A stretch of DNA of 64,000 bases from JAHCIE01 sp034431435 (GTDB lineage: Bacteria > Chloroflexota > Anaerolineae > Epilineales > JAHCIE01). Below, piece after piece: positions 1 through 8,116 of the stretch (position 1 is the stretch's first letter; each line of letters begins with the position of its first letter). Both the position numbers and the translations under genes were made by a program. The notes below the pieces were generated by a model. It was not told the origin of the DNA. It made no database searches and worked only from the letters and a program-made list of their open reading frames with translations. The stretch lies in contig DAOUDG010000016.1 in NCBI GenBank assembly GCA_034431435.1, forward strand, positions 62,001 to 126,000. Reading direction: 5' to 3'.

Positions 1-1
1 C

Positions 2-472
2 GCGCTGGCTGTCTCGGCGGCCGAGATGATTGAGTTTGGCCAGGCCTACATGGCCCAAATCGTCCGCAACGCCCAGGCCCTCGGCGCGGCGCTGGAGAAG
101 CGCGGCATTCGCGTGCTCGGCGCGCACAAGGGCTACACGCGCACGCATCAGGTCATCGCCGACGTGCGGGCCTACGGCGGCGGCCTGGACACGGCGCACC
201 TGCTGGCGCGGGCCAACCTGGTCACGAACAAGAACCTCATCCCCGGCGACAGCGCGGCGGACTGGGATCGGCCGGGTGGGTTGCGCCTCGGGACCATCGA
301 GGTGACGCGCTACGGGATGCGCGAGCCGGAGATGGACGTCATCGCCGACTTCATGGGCCGTATCCTGGTCGAGGGACAGTCGCCCGCGACGGTCGGGGAA
401 GACGTGGTCGACTTCCGCCAGGGCTATCAGACTCTGTACTACAACTTCGACCACGGCCTGCCGCCCCAGTGA
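2..472 (+). CDS. Serine hydroxymethyltransferase-like PLP enzyme, C-terminal part (cut by window edge)
   Basis: Only the last ~156 codons are present; the frame is open from base 2 and ends in TGA. The tail reads like the C-terminal domain of SHMT-fold type I PLP enzymes, with GLRLGTIEVTRYGM corresponding to the usual 'R.GT...T.RG' segment. It matches the tail of the complete gene at 40710-42044 (IRIGTQEVTRWGM, then YQTLYY versus YQTLHY near the end), so the window holds two paralogues of one divergent subfamily. The catalytic lysine lies outside the window, and the substrate cannot be read from what remains. The stop overlaps a possible GTG of the next gene (GTGA), suggesting cotranscription with the DUF1697 gene. 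Family is reasonably sure; function is unknown. Confidence 0.8.
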   Translation, partial: ALAVSAAEMIEFGQAYMAQIVRNAQALGAALEKRGIRVLGAHKGYTRTHQVIADVRAYGGGLDTAHLLARANLVTNKNLIPGDSAADWDRPGGLRLGTIEVTRYGMREPEMDVIADFMGRILVEGQSPATVGEDVVDFRQGYQTLYYNFDHGLPPQ

Positions 473-477
473 GTCCT

Positions 478-1026
478 ATGCCGCGCCACATCGCCTTTAT
501 GCGCGCCATCAACGTCGGCGGGCACATCGTCAAGATGGACGCGCTGCGTCGATTGTTCGAAGAGCTGGGCTTCGAGGAGGTGGAGACGTTCATCGCCAGC
601 GGCAACGTCGTGTTCGAGACGGCGGAGACGGATGCAGCGGCGCTGGAGCGACGGATTGAGGCTCACCTGCGCGACGCCCTCGGCTACGACGTGGCGACGT
701 TCCTCCGTAGCGACGCCGAGGTGGCCGCCATCGCCGCTTACCAGCCTTTCCCGCCGACCGAGCTGGCGGCGGCGCAGGCGCTCAACGTCGGTTTTCTGGG
801 GGAGGTCCTCGACGACGACGCGGTGGCGAAGGTGCACGCCTTCGCCACCGCTATCGACACGTTCCACGTTCACCAGCGCGAGATCTACTGGGCGTGCCGC
901 AAGAAACAGAGCGAATCGACCTTCTCCAACGCAGTCCTGGAGCGCGCCCTACGCCGACGGGCCACCTGGCGCGGCATCAACACGGTCCAGCGGCTGGCGG
1001 TGAAGTACCCGCCACGGGGCGGCTGA
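478..1026 (+). CDS. DUF1697 family protein
   Basis: A 182-residue protein that opens with MPRHIAFMRAINVGGH, the typical N-terminus of DUF1697 proteins (R-[GA]-INVGG), followed by a helix and a VETFIASGNVVFET strand segment characteristic of the family (usually SGNV.F). Length agrees with the family, about 180 residues. The C-terminal TTRTW-like signature appears as RRATWRGINTVQRL. I chose the ATG at 478 because it gives the family N-terminus; a GTG at 469 overlapping the upstream stop is the alternative. The biochemical role of the family is not established. It follows the SHMT-like gene closely and ends about 20 nt before a promoter for the next gene. Confidence 0.85.
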   Translation: MPRHIAFMRAINVGGHIVKMDALRRLFEELGFEEVETFIASGNVVFETAETDAAALERRIEAHLRDALGYDVATFLRSDAEVAAIAAYQPFPPTELAAAQALNVGFLGEVLDDDAVAKVHAFATAIDTFHVHQREIYWACRKKQSESTFSNAVLERALRRRATWRGINTVQRLAVKYPPRGG

Positions 1027-1045
1027 GGCACGGGGACGCCTGCGT

Positions 1046-1074
1046 TTGCCGGGCTGGGCCGAAGTGTGTAACAT
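1046..1074 (+). promoter_or_regulatory. Sigma-70-type promoter for the effector-associated-domain gene
   Basis: TTGCCG at 1046-1051 and TAACAT at 1069-1074 are separated by 17 bp. The predicted start of transcription near 1081 leaves a leader of under 30 nt before the ATG at 1108. Confidence 0.5.
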
Positions 1075-1107
1075 AGCCTGCCCGTGACTCGTCGCCGCGA
1101 GGCTGCC

Positions 1108-2682
1108 ATGTCCCAGCTCACCCCCGACAGCCGGACCCGTCTCCGCAAGGCGCTCGCTGAGTACTTCAGCCTCGACGAGCTAGACACCCTCTGCTCCGAT
1201 CTCGGTGTCGACTACGAGAGCGTACCCGGCTATGGCCGCGACAAGGAGACCCGGGTCCGCGAGATTGTCACGTACTTCGAGGACCGTGGCCGCCTCAACG
1301 ACCTCGTCGCTCAGTGCGCCACGGAACGCCCCCTGGTCCGCTGGTCGGACCTGCTGCGCTTCGCCCCGGACGAGCCGCCCCTTGCCACGAGCAATGCGCC
1401 CCAGGCCCGACAGCGCGGCGGCGCGGGCATGCTCCTGGCCCTGCTGCTCGTGGTGGCGGCGGTGACGATCGGCGCGCTGTTCGCCCTGCGCGGCCGATCG
1501 TCAGGCGAAACCAGCGCGACGCCGAGGCCCACGCCACCCGCTGCCAGCGCCGCCGCGCTGCCAACGCCCACCCGGGTCAACGCGCCGCAGGGCGCCGCGC
1601 CGACCCTCGCCCCTCTTCTGGCGTCCGGTGTCACGCCCACGCTCACGCCGCCCACCACCCTGAACGTCTCGCGCACGGCGGCCCGCTCGGTCAAGCCACA
1701 CTTGCTGGTGGACGGAAAGGGCGTCCTGCACCTGGCATGGCTCGATGACACCCTCCGCCAGGGCCAGTCCGACCTGTTCAAGTCCGATGTCTTGCATCGC
1801 CAGCTTCAACCCAACGGCCAGTGGTCCGAGATCACGAACCTCAGCGAGGGGTTCCGGTCGGTGGCCAACGATTCTCTACAGATGCTGCTCAACCCGGCCG
1901 CTGCGCCCTGCGTGATCTGGCAGGGCGACGCCAGCCGCGAGAACGTGGACGGCTTCTACATGCGCTGCCTGGCGAATGGACAGTGGGCGCCGCCGCAGCG
2001 GGTGCAGCAGAGTTCTCTCAGCGGCGGGATGGTTGGGGCCTTCGCACCCGATGGCAAGCTGGTCTCAATACGAACGCAACCGCCGGGCTATACGCCCCTG
2101 TTCGGCGACACTGACCTGTCCGATGGCCTGAAAGCAGCGAGTGGCATCCAGTTCGCGATCGATACGGCGGGCACGTACCACCTGGCCTGGGTTCGGCTCG
2201 GCGATCCTTATAGCCTGGAATATCGCTCTTCCTCTGACGGCGGCGCTACCTGGACACCCGCCGTTCGCTTGAGCACGGACTCTGCCATCCCTGCCGGCAA
2301 CTGGGTGAGGCTGGCCGCCGGCCCGGGGGGAGCGGTCCACCTGGTGTACGGAGGCAACCAGGGGAGTGCGTATTACCGCCGCTGGACGCCCCAGGGCGGC
2401 TGGGGCGAGACTCTGGACCTGGGTCGGTTCCGCCTGCCGGCGGGCATCCAGGAGCTCGCGGTCGATAGCGACGGGCGGCCGCACGGGGTGTGGGTGTCGG
2501 GTTTCGGTGAAGTCATCTACGGCTATCAGCAACCCGATGAGACATGGTCCCGTCGGCTCATTGCCCCAGTGGGTCGTAGCGGCGTCGTCGCTGCCGTGGC
2601 GGTGGACGCGCGAGGGCAGGCGCACATGGCGTGGGAAGCTCAGGACGACGCGCGCGACATCTACTACGCCAGTGTCCCCTGA
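1108..2682 (+). CDS. Membrane protein with N-terminal Death-like effector-associated domain and extracellular beta-propeller-like repeats
   Basis: A 524-residue protein in three parts. Residues ~8-80 (RKALAEYFSLDELDTLC, DLGVDYESVPG, REIVTYFEDRGRLNDL, ERPLVRW) match the effector-associated / bacterial Death-like domain pattern found at the ends of conflict-system and signalling proteins. One hydrophobic helix follows at ~105-128 (MLLALLLVVAAVTIGALFAL), then a Pro/Thr/Ala-rich linker to ~180. The remaining ~340 residues are BNR/sialidase-like repeats of the type 'VD..G..HLAW' (for example DGKGVLHLAWLDD, DARGQAHMAWEAQ), which usually fold as a propeller. Topology would put the Death-like domain in the cytoplasm and the propeller outside. 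ATG 1108 is preferred to GTG 1084 because of the GAGG upstream. Domain reading is good; the signal sensed and the partner are unknown. Confidence 0.75.
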   Translation: MSQLTPDSRTRLRKALAEYFSLDELDTLCSDLGVDYESVPGYGRDKETRVREIVTYFEDRGRLNDLVAQCATERPLVRWSDLLRFAPDEPPLATSNAPQARQRGGAGMLLALLLVVAAVTIGALFALRGRSSGETSATPRPTPPAASAAALPTPTRVNAPQGAAPTLAPLLASGVTPTLTPPTTLNVSRTAARSVKPHLLVDGKGVLHLAWLDDTLRQGQSDLFKSDVLHRQLQPNGQWSEITNLSEGFRSVANDSLQMLLNPAAAPCVIWQGDASRENVDGFYMRCLANGQWAPPQRVQQSSLSGGMVGAFAPDGKLVSIRTQPPGYTPLFGDTDLSDGLKAASGIQFAIDTAGTYHLAWVRLGDPYSLEYRSSSDGGATWTPAVRLSTDSAIPAGNWVRLAAGPGGAVHLVYGGNQGSAYYRRWTPQGGWGETLDLGRFRLPAGIQELAVDSDGRPHGVWVSGFGEVIYGYQQPDETWSRRLIAPVGRSGVVAAVAVDARGQAHMAWEAQDDARDIYYASVP

Positions 2683-2691
2683 GTTCACAAG

Positions 2692-4041
2692 CTACCCCTC
2701 GTCGCCCAGCGTCCGCAACCAGCGCAGGATAGCGGCGCGCTCCACGTCGTTGCGCGTCAGGTCGAGGGCGGTCTGGTAGGCGCGGCGGGCGGCGGCGGTC
2801 TGCCCCGCGCGGCGCAGCATATCGGCACGCGCCAGGTGGTAGGGGGCGTAGCCGTCCAGGTCGCCGCCGGGCGCTACGCCGGACAGGATGGCGAGGCCCT
2901 TGCGCGGGCCGTAGGCCAGGGAGACCGCCACGGCTTCGTTGAGGCGGACGACCGGCGTGTCGACGTGGCGGCGTAGCTCGCGATACAGCGCGGCGATCTG
3001 CGGCCAGTCCGTGGCCTCGGCGCGATCCGCCTGGGCGTGCAGGGCGGCGATAGCAGCCTGAATCTGGTAGGGGCCGGGCAGCCGCATGTGCAGCGCCTTG
3101 TCCAGCAGCGCCAACCCCTCGTGGATGTTGCGCTGGTCCCATTGCCGGCGATCCTGGTCCTCCAACAGCACCATCTCGCCGCCGGGGTCGAGGCGAGCGC
3201 GCCGCCGCGAGTGCTGCAACAGCAGCAAGGCCAGCAGGCCAACCACCTCGGCGTAGCCGCGCTCGGCCACGTCGGTCACCTCGCGACGAATCAGCCCCTC
3301 CAGCGCCCGCGTCAGTCGAATCGCTTCCTCGCACAGTTCCTGGCGAAGCAGGGCATCGCCCGTCGTCGCCGCGTAGCCCTCGGTGAAGATGAGGTATAGC
3401 ACCGCCAGAACCGACTCCAGGCGCTCGGCCAACAGGTGCGCGGGCGGAACCTGGTAGGGGATGCCTGCGTCGCGAATCTTGCGCTTGGCGCGCACGAGGC
3501 GCTGGGCCATCGTCGGCACGGGCGTCAGGAAGGCGGCGGCGACCTCGGCGGTGGTCAGGCCGCCCAGGCTGTGTAGCGTCAGCGCGACCTGCTGGTCGGG
3601 GGGCAGGGCGGGGTGGCAGCAGGTGAAGATGAGCTTGAGCCGCTCATCGGGGATCTCGCCCAGGGCCTGAATCTCATCCTCGATGGAGGGGCCAGGGTCG
3701 GGCAGCGCGGCCAGCGGCTCGTCGTCGAGGGGTGTGGTGCGGTCACGGCGGCGGCGGTCGATGGCCTTGCGGCGGGCCGTGACGGTCAGCCACGCGCCGG
3801 GGTTGCGTGGCGCACTATCCGGCCAACGCTCGACGGCGGCCAGGAAGGCGTCTTGCAAGGCGTCCTGGGCCAGGTCGAAGTCGCCCAGCCAGCCGATAAG
3901 GGTGGCGAGAACCTGGCCCGCCTCGCGGCGGTAGGCGCGCTCGACGGCATGCCGCTGGTCGTCCGGCGCGATTGGGGAAACAGTGTCCATAGCAGGAGCG
4001 CGCGCCCAGCGGCGCATCGGGGCCGCTGGGCGCGGGGGCAT
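2692..4041 (-). CDS. ECF42-type RNA polymerase sigma factor with C-terminal TPR-like extension
   Basis: A protein of ~430-449 residues. The N-terminus carries sigma region 2 (FDLAQDALQDAFLAAVERW, then NPGAWLTVTARRKAIDRRRR) and sigma region 4 (LGGLTTAEVAAAFLTPVPTM). A long helical C-terminal extension of ~230 residues ends in TPR-like helices. That architecture, together with a DGPF/YCII gene immediately upstream on the same strand, is the signature of ECF42 sigma factors, which usually lack a classical anti-sigma factor; the extension is thought to modulate activity. The ATG at 4041 directly abuts the stop of the upstream gene; ATG 3990 (MDTVSPIAP) is an alternative start that removes an Arg/Pro-rich leader. 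Confidence 0.9.
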   Translation of the reverse strand: MPPRPAAPMRRWARAPAMDTVSPIAPDDQRHAVERAYRREAGQVLATLIGWLGDFDLAQDALQDAFLAAVERWPDSAPRNPGAWLTVTARRKAIDRRRRDRTTPLDDEPLAALPDPGPSIEDEIQALGEIPDERLKLIFTCCHPALPPDQQVALTLHSLGGLTTAEVAAAFLTPVPTMAQRLVRAKRKIRDAGIPYQVPPAHLLAERLESVLAVLYLIFTEGYAATTGDALLRQELCEEAIRLTRALEGLIRREVTDVAERGYAEVVGLLALLLLQHSRRRARLDPGGEMVLLEDQDRRQWDQRNIHEGLALLDKALHMRLPGPYQIQAAIAALHAQADRAEATDWPQIAALYRELRRHVDTPVVRLNEAVAVSLAYGPRKGLAILSGVAPGGDLDGYAPYHLARADMLRRAGQTAAARRAYQTALDLTRNDVERAAILRWLRTLGDEG

Positions 4042-4407
4042 CTACTCGCGAGTAAACTCCATGATGGGCCGAATCTCGATGCTACCCTGGCGCGCGCCAG
4101 GAATCTTGCTCGCCCAGTGAATCGCCTGGTCGAGATTCTCGCACTCGACGACGTAGTAGCCGCCGAGTTGCTCCTTCGTCTCGGCGAAAGGGCCGTGGGT
4201 GGTCAGGGTCTTGCCGTCGCGGACGCGGATGGTAGTCGCCGCCGAGGTTGGGTACAGGCCCTCGCCGCCGCGCAGCACGCCCGCCGTACCCACCTCGTCG
4301 GTGAAGGTGAAGTACTCGGCCATCTCGGCCTGGGCCGCCTCAGGATTCGAGACCATGTAAGCCTCCGCCGCCTTCTCGTCGCCGTAGATCAAGAGCAGAT
4401 ACTGCAT
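4042..4407 (-). CDS. DGPF/YCII-domain protein paired with ECF42 sigma factor
   Basis: A 121-residue protein, MQYLLLIYGDEKAAE..., with the family core at about residues 68-90 (DGKTLTTHGPFAETKEQLGG), the DGPF/YCII motif in which HGPF takes the place of DGPF. A strong Shine-Dalgarno site (AAGGAGATGACACG) precedes the ATG. The stop codon touches the start of the ECF42 sigma gene, so the two are one transcript. DGPF proteins are standard ECF42 partners and probable regulon members; their biochemical activity is not known. The much longer frame reading upstream to 4710 lacks family similarity in its extra part and is not used. Confidence 0.92.
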   Translation of the reverse strand: MQYLLLIYGDEKAAEAYMVSNPEAAQAEMAEYFTFTDEVGTAGVLRGGEGLYPTSAATTIRVRDGKTLTTHGPFAETKEQLGGYYVVECENLDQAIHWASKIPGARQGSIEIRPIMEFTRE

Positions 4408-4520
4408 CGTGTCATCTCCTTGCTGTGTATAGTGACGTCGTTCTACTCTATCGACGCACGGGTTGCGGCGAAATCGACATCCGGCGCGACCAAATGGTGA
4501 ACTCGCGGCAGGTTGCTGCG

Positions 4521-5156
4521 TCAGCCCGCCCAGCGTAGCGCCGGGATGACGAGCAACCACGACAGCATCGCGAAGGTCGGATTGACGAAGGCGATGGGCA
4601 TGGAGAGCAGGAAGACGCCTGTGATGATGAGGGGACGCAGGGCGTGCCGCCGTCGTTCGGTGGCGGTCAGCCCCGGCGTCACCAGCTCGCGGCGCAGAGC
4701 GTACCACCACACCAGCGCCGATGTGAGGCCCACCACGGCCACGGCCAGGGCGTAGAAGATGGTGGCAGTGCGATTCCCGTACTCGCTGAGCACAGCGGTA
4801 GGAAAGGGAATGAAGGCAACGGTCATCAGCATGAGCAGGTTCAGAAACAACAGGCGGCTATTGTAGCGCTGTATGAGGCGAAACTTGCGATGATGGCCGA
4901 TCCAGAACGCGCCGATGACCAGGAAGCTGACCACATAGCCCAGGTACGAGGGCCAGATGTCAACAAGCTGCCGTAGCAGTTCCTGGTTGGAGAGCTGGCC
5001 CGCGCTGGGCGGCAGGCGAATCTCCAGCGCCAGCAGGGTGATGGCGATGGCGACGACGGCATCGCTAAAGAAGATGAGCCGATCCAGGCCCAGGCGATCA
5101 GTGTGGATGGCGTTGCGGCCTTCGTCGGGCGGCAGGGAGGTAACGGGGTCGGTCAT
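4521..5156 (-). CDS. TMEM175-like (DUF1211) potassium channel family protein
   Basis: A 211-residue integral membrane protein. After a short polar start comes RLIFFSDAVVAIAITLLALE, the first helix with the FSDAxxAIxxT motif that lines the pore in bacterial TMEM175 channels. Further hydrophobic segments follow at about residues 70-90, 102-122, 133-152, 172-190 and 195-208, giving the six-helix single-repeat form typical of bacterial members. Known bacterial relatives conduct K+, so that is the expected role here. The gene is on the minus strand, upstream of the DGPF/ECF42 pair but separated from it by ~110 nt, so it is probably its own unit. Confidence 0.88.
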   Translation of the reverse strand: MTDPVTSLPPDEGRNAIHTDRLGLDRLIFFSDAVVAIAITLLALEIRLPPSAGQLSNQELLRQLVDIWPSYLGYVVSFLVIGAFWIGHHRKFRLIQRYNSRLLFLNLLMLMTVAFIPFPTAVLSEYGNRTATIFYALAVAVVGLTSALVWWYALRRELVTPGLTATERRRHALRPLIITGVFLLSMPIAFVNPTFAMLSWLLVIPALRWAG

Positions 5157-5192
5157 AATTCTCGCATGTTCAACCCTGGCCAGGGGCTTGCG

Positions 5193-5217
5193 GGGACCGG
5201 TCGATAACGCCGGTCCC
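5193..5217 (-). terminator. Hairpin between GNAT and TMEM175-like genes
   Basis: GGGACCGG (5193-5200) pairs with CCGGTCCC (5210-5217) across a 9-nt loop. There is no T-run on either strand, so it could be a factor-assisted terminator for the upstream minus-strand gene or have no function. Confidence 0.3.
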
Positions 5218-5270
5218 GCCGGTCAGCAAAGCGCGCATCCTGGCTCGCCTCCTGGAACAGCTTGGTTGAC

Positions 5271-6092
5271 TCAGCCGCCCCACCACAGGTAGCGGCCAAT
5301 GGCCGAGCCGACATCGCGGAACCCTAGCCGTCGATAGACCGGGTGGCCCATCTCCGTGGCGAAGAGCACGGCGTAGCGATAGCCCCGCGCCCGCGCCTCG
5401 ACGAGGGGCCACAGGGTAATCGCCCCGCCCACGCCGCGCCCACGCGCCGCCGGCAACGTACCCACCCCATACACGCTGGCGACTCCCGCGCCGCCGAAGA
5501 GAATATTGGTAGCCACGGGTTCGCCATCCAGGTAACCCACGTATAGTTGCCACGGCGCGGCCTCGGGGCCGAGGCTGAGCGTCGCGTCAACCCAGGCCTG
5601 GCCCGCAAAGGGCGGAACCTCGTAGGCGGCGACGAACACGTCGCGCCAGTCTTCCAGGGTGCGACGGTCAGCGGCGCGGGCGATGGTCAGGCCGGGCGGC
5701 AGGCTCGGCTCCGCCAGCGTGTCCAGGTCGAGGGCCATGCCAGGGTCGCCGACGATGTTGGCGGCGAAGCCGTGCGCCTGGAGGCGGTCGGGCAGGTCAG
5801 TCGGCTCGTCGCCGGGGCCTGTCCACCAGAACACGTAGGGCGCGCCACGCGCCTGGAACCAGGCCAGGGTGTCGGCGATGCTGGCGTCAGCGGTGTCAGG
5901 CGTCAGCCGCGTCCGCCAGACGCCCTTGAACATGGGGCTGGTGGGGAAGGCATGATGGTACGCGAGGGCGGGCGTCTCGTGAAGCTCGGCGTCGGGCAGG
6001 GCAGACATGGCGCGGAACAGGGCAAACAGGTTGTCCTGGACGGCCAGGGCCAGTTGTGCGTCGCTCGCCTCCATGAGCGGGGTGTCGGGCAT
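5271..6092 (-). CDS. GNAT-family N-acetyltransferase
   Basis: A 273-residue protein. The C-terminal ~130 residues form a GNAT domain: LYVGYLDGEPVATNILFGG (beta 4), VYGVGTLPAARGRGVGGA (the acetyl-CoA pyrophosphate loop, R-G-R-G-V-G) and GHPVYRRLGFRDVG (the Y-x-x-x-G-F close). The N-terminal half is a degenerate GNAT-like or substrate domain. ATG 6092 is chosen because AAGGAAG lies 6 nt upstream; the frame is open further but without a better site. The acceptor substrate is unknown. The nucleoside deaminase gene ends 35 nt upstream on the same strand, so the two may be cotranscribed. Confidence 0.88.
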   Translation of the reverse strand: MPDTPLMEASDAQLALAVQDNLFALFRAMSALPDAELHETPALAYHHAFPTSPMFKGVWRTRLTPDTADASIADTLAWFQARGAPYVFWWTGPGDEPTDLPDRLQAHGFAANIVGDPGMALDLDTLAEPSLPPGLTIARAADRRTLEDWRDVFVAAYEVPPFAGQAWVDATLSLGPEAAPWQLYVGYLDGEPVATNILFGGAGVASVYGVGTLPAARGRGVGGAITLWPLVEARARGYRYAVLFATEMGHPVYRRLGFRDVGSAIGRYLWWGG

Positions 6093-6126
6093 GCGGCTCT
6101 TCCTTACTCCCCACCAGGGTGGGGCG

Positions 6127-6600
6127 CTACCACGCCTCGAATACCTGTAATGCCTCATCCTCCAGGAATGGCCCATCGACCTGGACGCGGCGCGTGCCCC
6201 GCGCCAGCACGTCGGCGCAGCGCAGATCAAGGCGGTCGGCAGGTCCGCCCACCAACGCCTGCGTGGCTGGGGCGCTAGCGCCATAGACGACGCGCCCGAC
6301 GCCACTCGAGTAGATGACTACCGCACACATGGCGCACGGCTCGCCACTGGCGTACAGGGTGCAGTCGGCAAGCTGCGCCCCTGTGTAGTGACGCAGCGCG
6401 CCCCGCAGCAGATTGGTCTCGGCGTGGCCGGTGATGTCGGCGGTCGTGGCGGTGTTGTTCTCGCCCTCGGCCAGAACCTGCCCGTCGCCATCGACCAGTA
6501 CGGCTCCGTAAGGGCGGTCGCCGCGCGCCCCGGCCCGCCGCGCGCCCTCGATGGCGAGGCGCATGAAGTGGGCATCGCGTTCGTTGGATGTTTGACTCAC
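6127..6600 (-). CDS. Nucleoside/cytidine deaminase family protein (zinc-dependent)
   Basis: A 157-residue protein with the deaminase zinc signature: HAE in ITGHAETNLLRGAL (residues ~59-62 supply His ligand and catalytic Glu) and PCAMC in GEPCAMCAVVIYSSGV (two Cys ligands). Length and layout fit the TadA / guanine-deaminase / CMP-deaminase superfamily. The HAET and YSSGV segments resemble general 'nucleoside deaminase' annotations more than TadA, which normally carries N-x-x-HAE and an RNA-binding C-terminal helix. The substrate therefore stays open: a free purine or nucleoside is more likely than tRNA. The start MSQTSNERDAHFMRLA fits the family's first helix. Confidence 0.85.
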   Translation of the reverse strand: MSQTSNERDAHFMRLAIEGARRAGARGDRPYGAVLVDGDGQVLAEGENNTATTADITGHAETNLLRGALRHYTGAQLADCTLYASGEPCAMCAVVIYSSGVGRVVYGASAPATQALVGGPADRLDLRCADVLARGTRRVQVDGPFLEDEALQVFEAW

Positions 6601-6682
6601 ACAGCCTCCCTCGGTGACGCTGCTATTCTAGTGCTCGTGCCCATCCTGTCAACCCGGCCGCGAGCGGCCGACGTCCGTGCAG

Positions 6683-6712
6683 TTGACACCGCCGCCCTGC
6701 CTCGGCTATCAT
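6683..6712 (+). promoter_or_regulatory. Promoter of the five-gene catabolic operon
   Basis: A perfect TTGACA at 6683-6688 and TATCAT at 6707-6712 are 18 bp apart. The predicted transcript starts near 6719, giving a ~58-nt leader with GAGGAG ahead of the ATG at 6777. Confidence 0.65.
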
Positions 6713-6776
6713 CCGCTCCAACAGTTCCCGGCATTGTATACACTCGACAAGTCGACGGTTGAACGAGGAGCCACAG

Positions 6777-8087
6777 ATGACCTACTCACGCGCCAGGTCG
6801 CAGGCGTTACTGGAACGGGCGAAGAACTCCCTGGCGGGCGGCGTGGGCAGCGGCGTCCGCCTCGCCGAGCAGCCGGGCCCGCTGTATTTCGAGCGCGGTG
6901 TCGGCCCGCGCATCTACGACGTGGACGGCAACGAGTACATCGACTACGTGCTGGGCCAGGGGCCGCTCCTGCTGGGCCACAGCCCGCAGCCGGTGATCGA
7001 TGCCGTGCGCGAGCAGGTCGGCCAGTTGCTCATCTCGGCCGGCGAGCATGTCGTGGAAATCGAGCTGTCAGAGCGGCTCCAGCGCAGCCTGCCGGTGGCG
7101 GGCCTGGTGCGCTACAACGGCTCCGGCTCGGAGGCGGTCGCCTCGGCGCTGCGCATCGCCCGCGCCGCCACCGGCCGCGAGAAGTACATCAAGTTCGAGG
7201 GCCACTACCACGGCTGGCCCGATCCGGTCATCATCAGCTACTGGCCCGACCCGGCCCAGGCGGGGCCACGCGAGCATCCTCGCGCCATCCCCGGCAGCGG
7301 CGGCATGGTGGGCCACGTCCTCGAAGAGGTCATCGTCCTGCCCTGGAATGACCTGGCGGTGGTGGAAGCGACGCTCCGCGAGTGGGGCCATGAGGTGGCC
7401 GCCCTCATCACCGAGCCGATCATGGTCAACTCCGGCGGCATCGCGCCGGGGCCGGGCTATCTCGAAGGGCTGCGGCGACTGACCGAGCAGTACGGTGTCG
7501 TGCTCATCTTCGACGAGGTGATCACCGGCTTTCGCGTGGCGCTGGGTGGGGCGCAGGAGCTGTACGGCGTCACACCCGACCTGGCGACGTATGCCAAGGG
7601 CATCGCGGCCGGGCTGCCCCTGGCCGCCGTCGCGGGCAAGCGCGAATTGATGGACCTCATCGTCAATGGCTCGGTGCTGCACGGCGGGACGTACAACACC
7701 CACCCGCTGGTCATGGCGGGCGCGAACGCGGCCGTCGCCTATCTCGAACGGGAGCGCGACACGGTCTACCCACGCCTGTTCGCGATGGGCGACCGCCTGC
7801 GTGACGGGCTGCGGGCCATATGCGGCCGGCGCGGCGTCCCGTGCGTGGCGAGCGGGGTCGGTCCCGCCGTGCAGCTGACCTTCACCGACCGGCCCGCCAT
7901 TGTTGACTACCGCGACTATGCGGCCCGCGACCAGGCCCTCTACCAGAAATTTGTAGCCCAGCTGGCGGTGCGCGGCGTGCGGACTATCCTGCGCGGGACG
8001 TGGTACATCTCGGCGGCCCACACCGCCGACGATATCGACGCCACGCTCGCCGCGGCCGATGCCGCGCTGGCGGCGGCGCTGGGGTAG
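6777..8087 (+). CDS. Class-III PLP aminotransferase (glutamate-1-semialdehyde aminomutase-like)
   Basis: A 436-residue fold-type I PLP enzyme. Landmarks are DVDGNEYIDYVLGQGPLLLG near the N-terminus, the phosphate-binding NGSGSEAVASALRIAR, the cofactor Asp in LIFDEVITGFRVALGG, and the Schiff-base lysine in TYAKGIAAGLPLAAVAG. Overall it resembles HemL, but its place as first gene of an operon with peptidase and lyase genes argues for an omega-amino-acid or amino-acid aminotransferase/aminomutase rather than haem synthesis. ATG 6777 follows GAGGAG at 6 nt; an in-frame TTG at 6759 would overlap that site. The substrate is unknown. Confidence 0.9.
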   Translation: MTYSRARSQALLERAKNSLAGGVGSGVRLAEQPGPLYFERGVGPRIYDVDGNEYIDYVLGQGPLLLGHSPQPVIDAVREQVGQLLISAGEHVVEIELSERLQRSLPVAGLVRYNGSGSEAVASALRIARAATGREKYIKFEGHYHGWPDPVIISYWPDPAQAGPREHPRAIPGSGGMVGHVLEEVIVLPWNDLAVVEATLREWGHEVAALITEPIMVNSGGIAPGPGYLEGLRRLTEQYGVVLIFDEVITGFRVALGGAQELYGVTPDLATYAKGIAAGLPLAAVAGKRELMDLIVNGSVLHGGTYNTHPLVMAGANAAVAYLERERDTVYPRLFAMGDRLRDGLRAICGRRGVPCVASGVGPAVQLTFTDRPAIVDYRDYAARDQALYQKFVAQLAVRGVRTILRGTWYISAAHTADDIDATLAAADAALAAALG

Positions 8088-8116
8088 GTGGGCGCGGGTC
8101 GCCCAATGGAGACAGT

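Noticed and set aside
4408..4710. N-terminal extension of the DGPF protein
   Set aside because: The extra part overlaps the TMEM175-like gene on the same strand in another frame, and a strong ribosome site exists at 4407.
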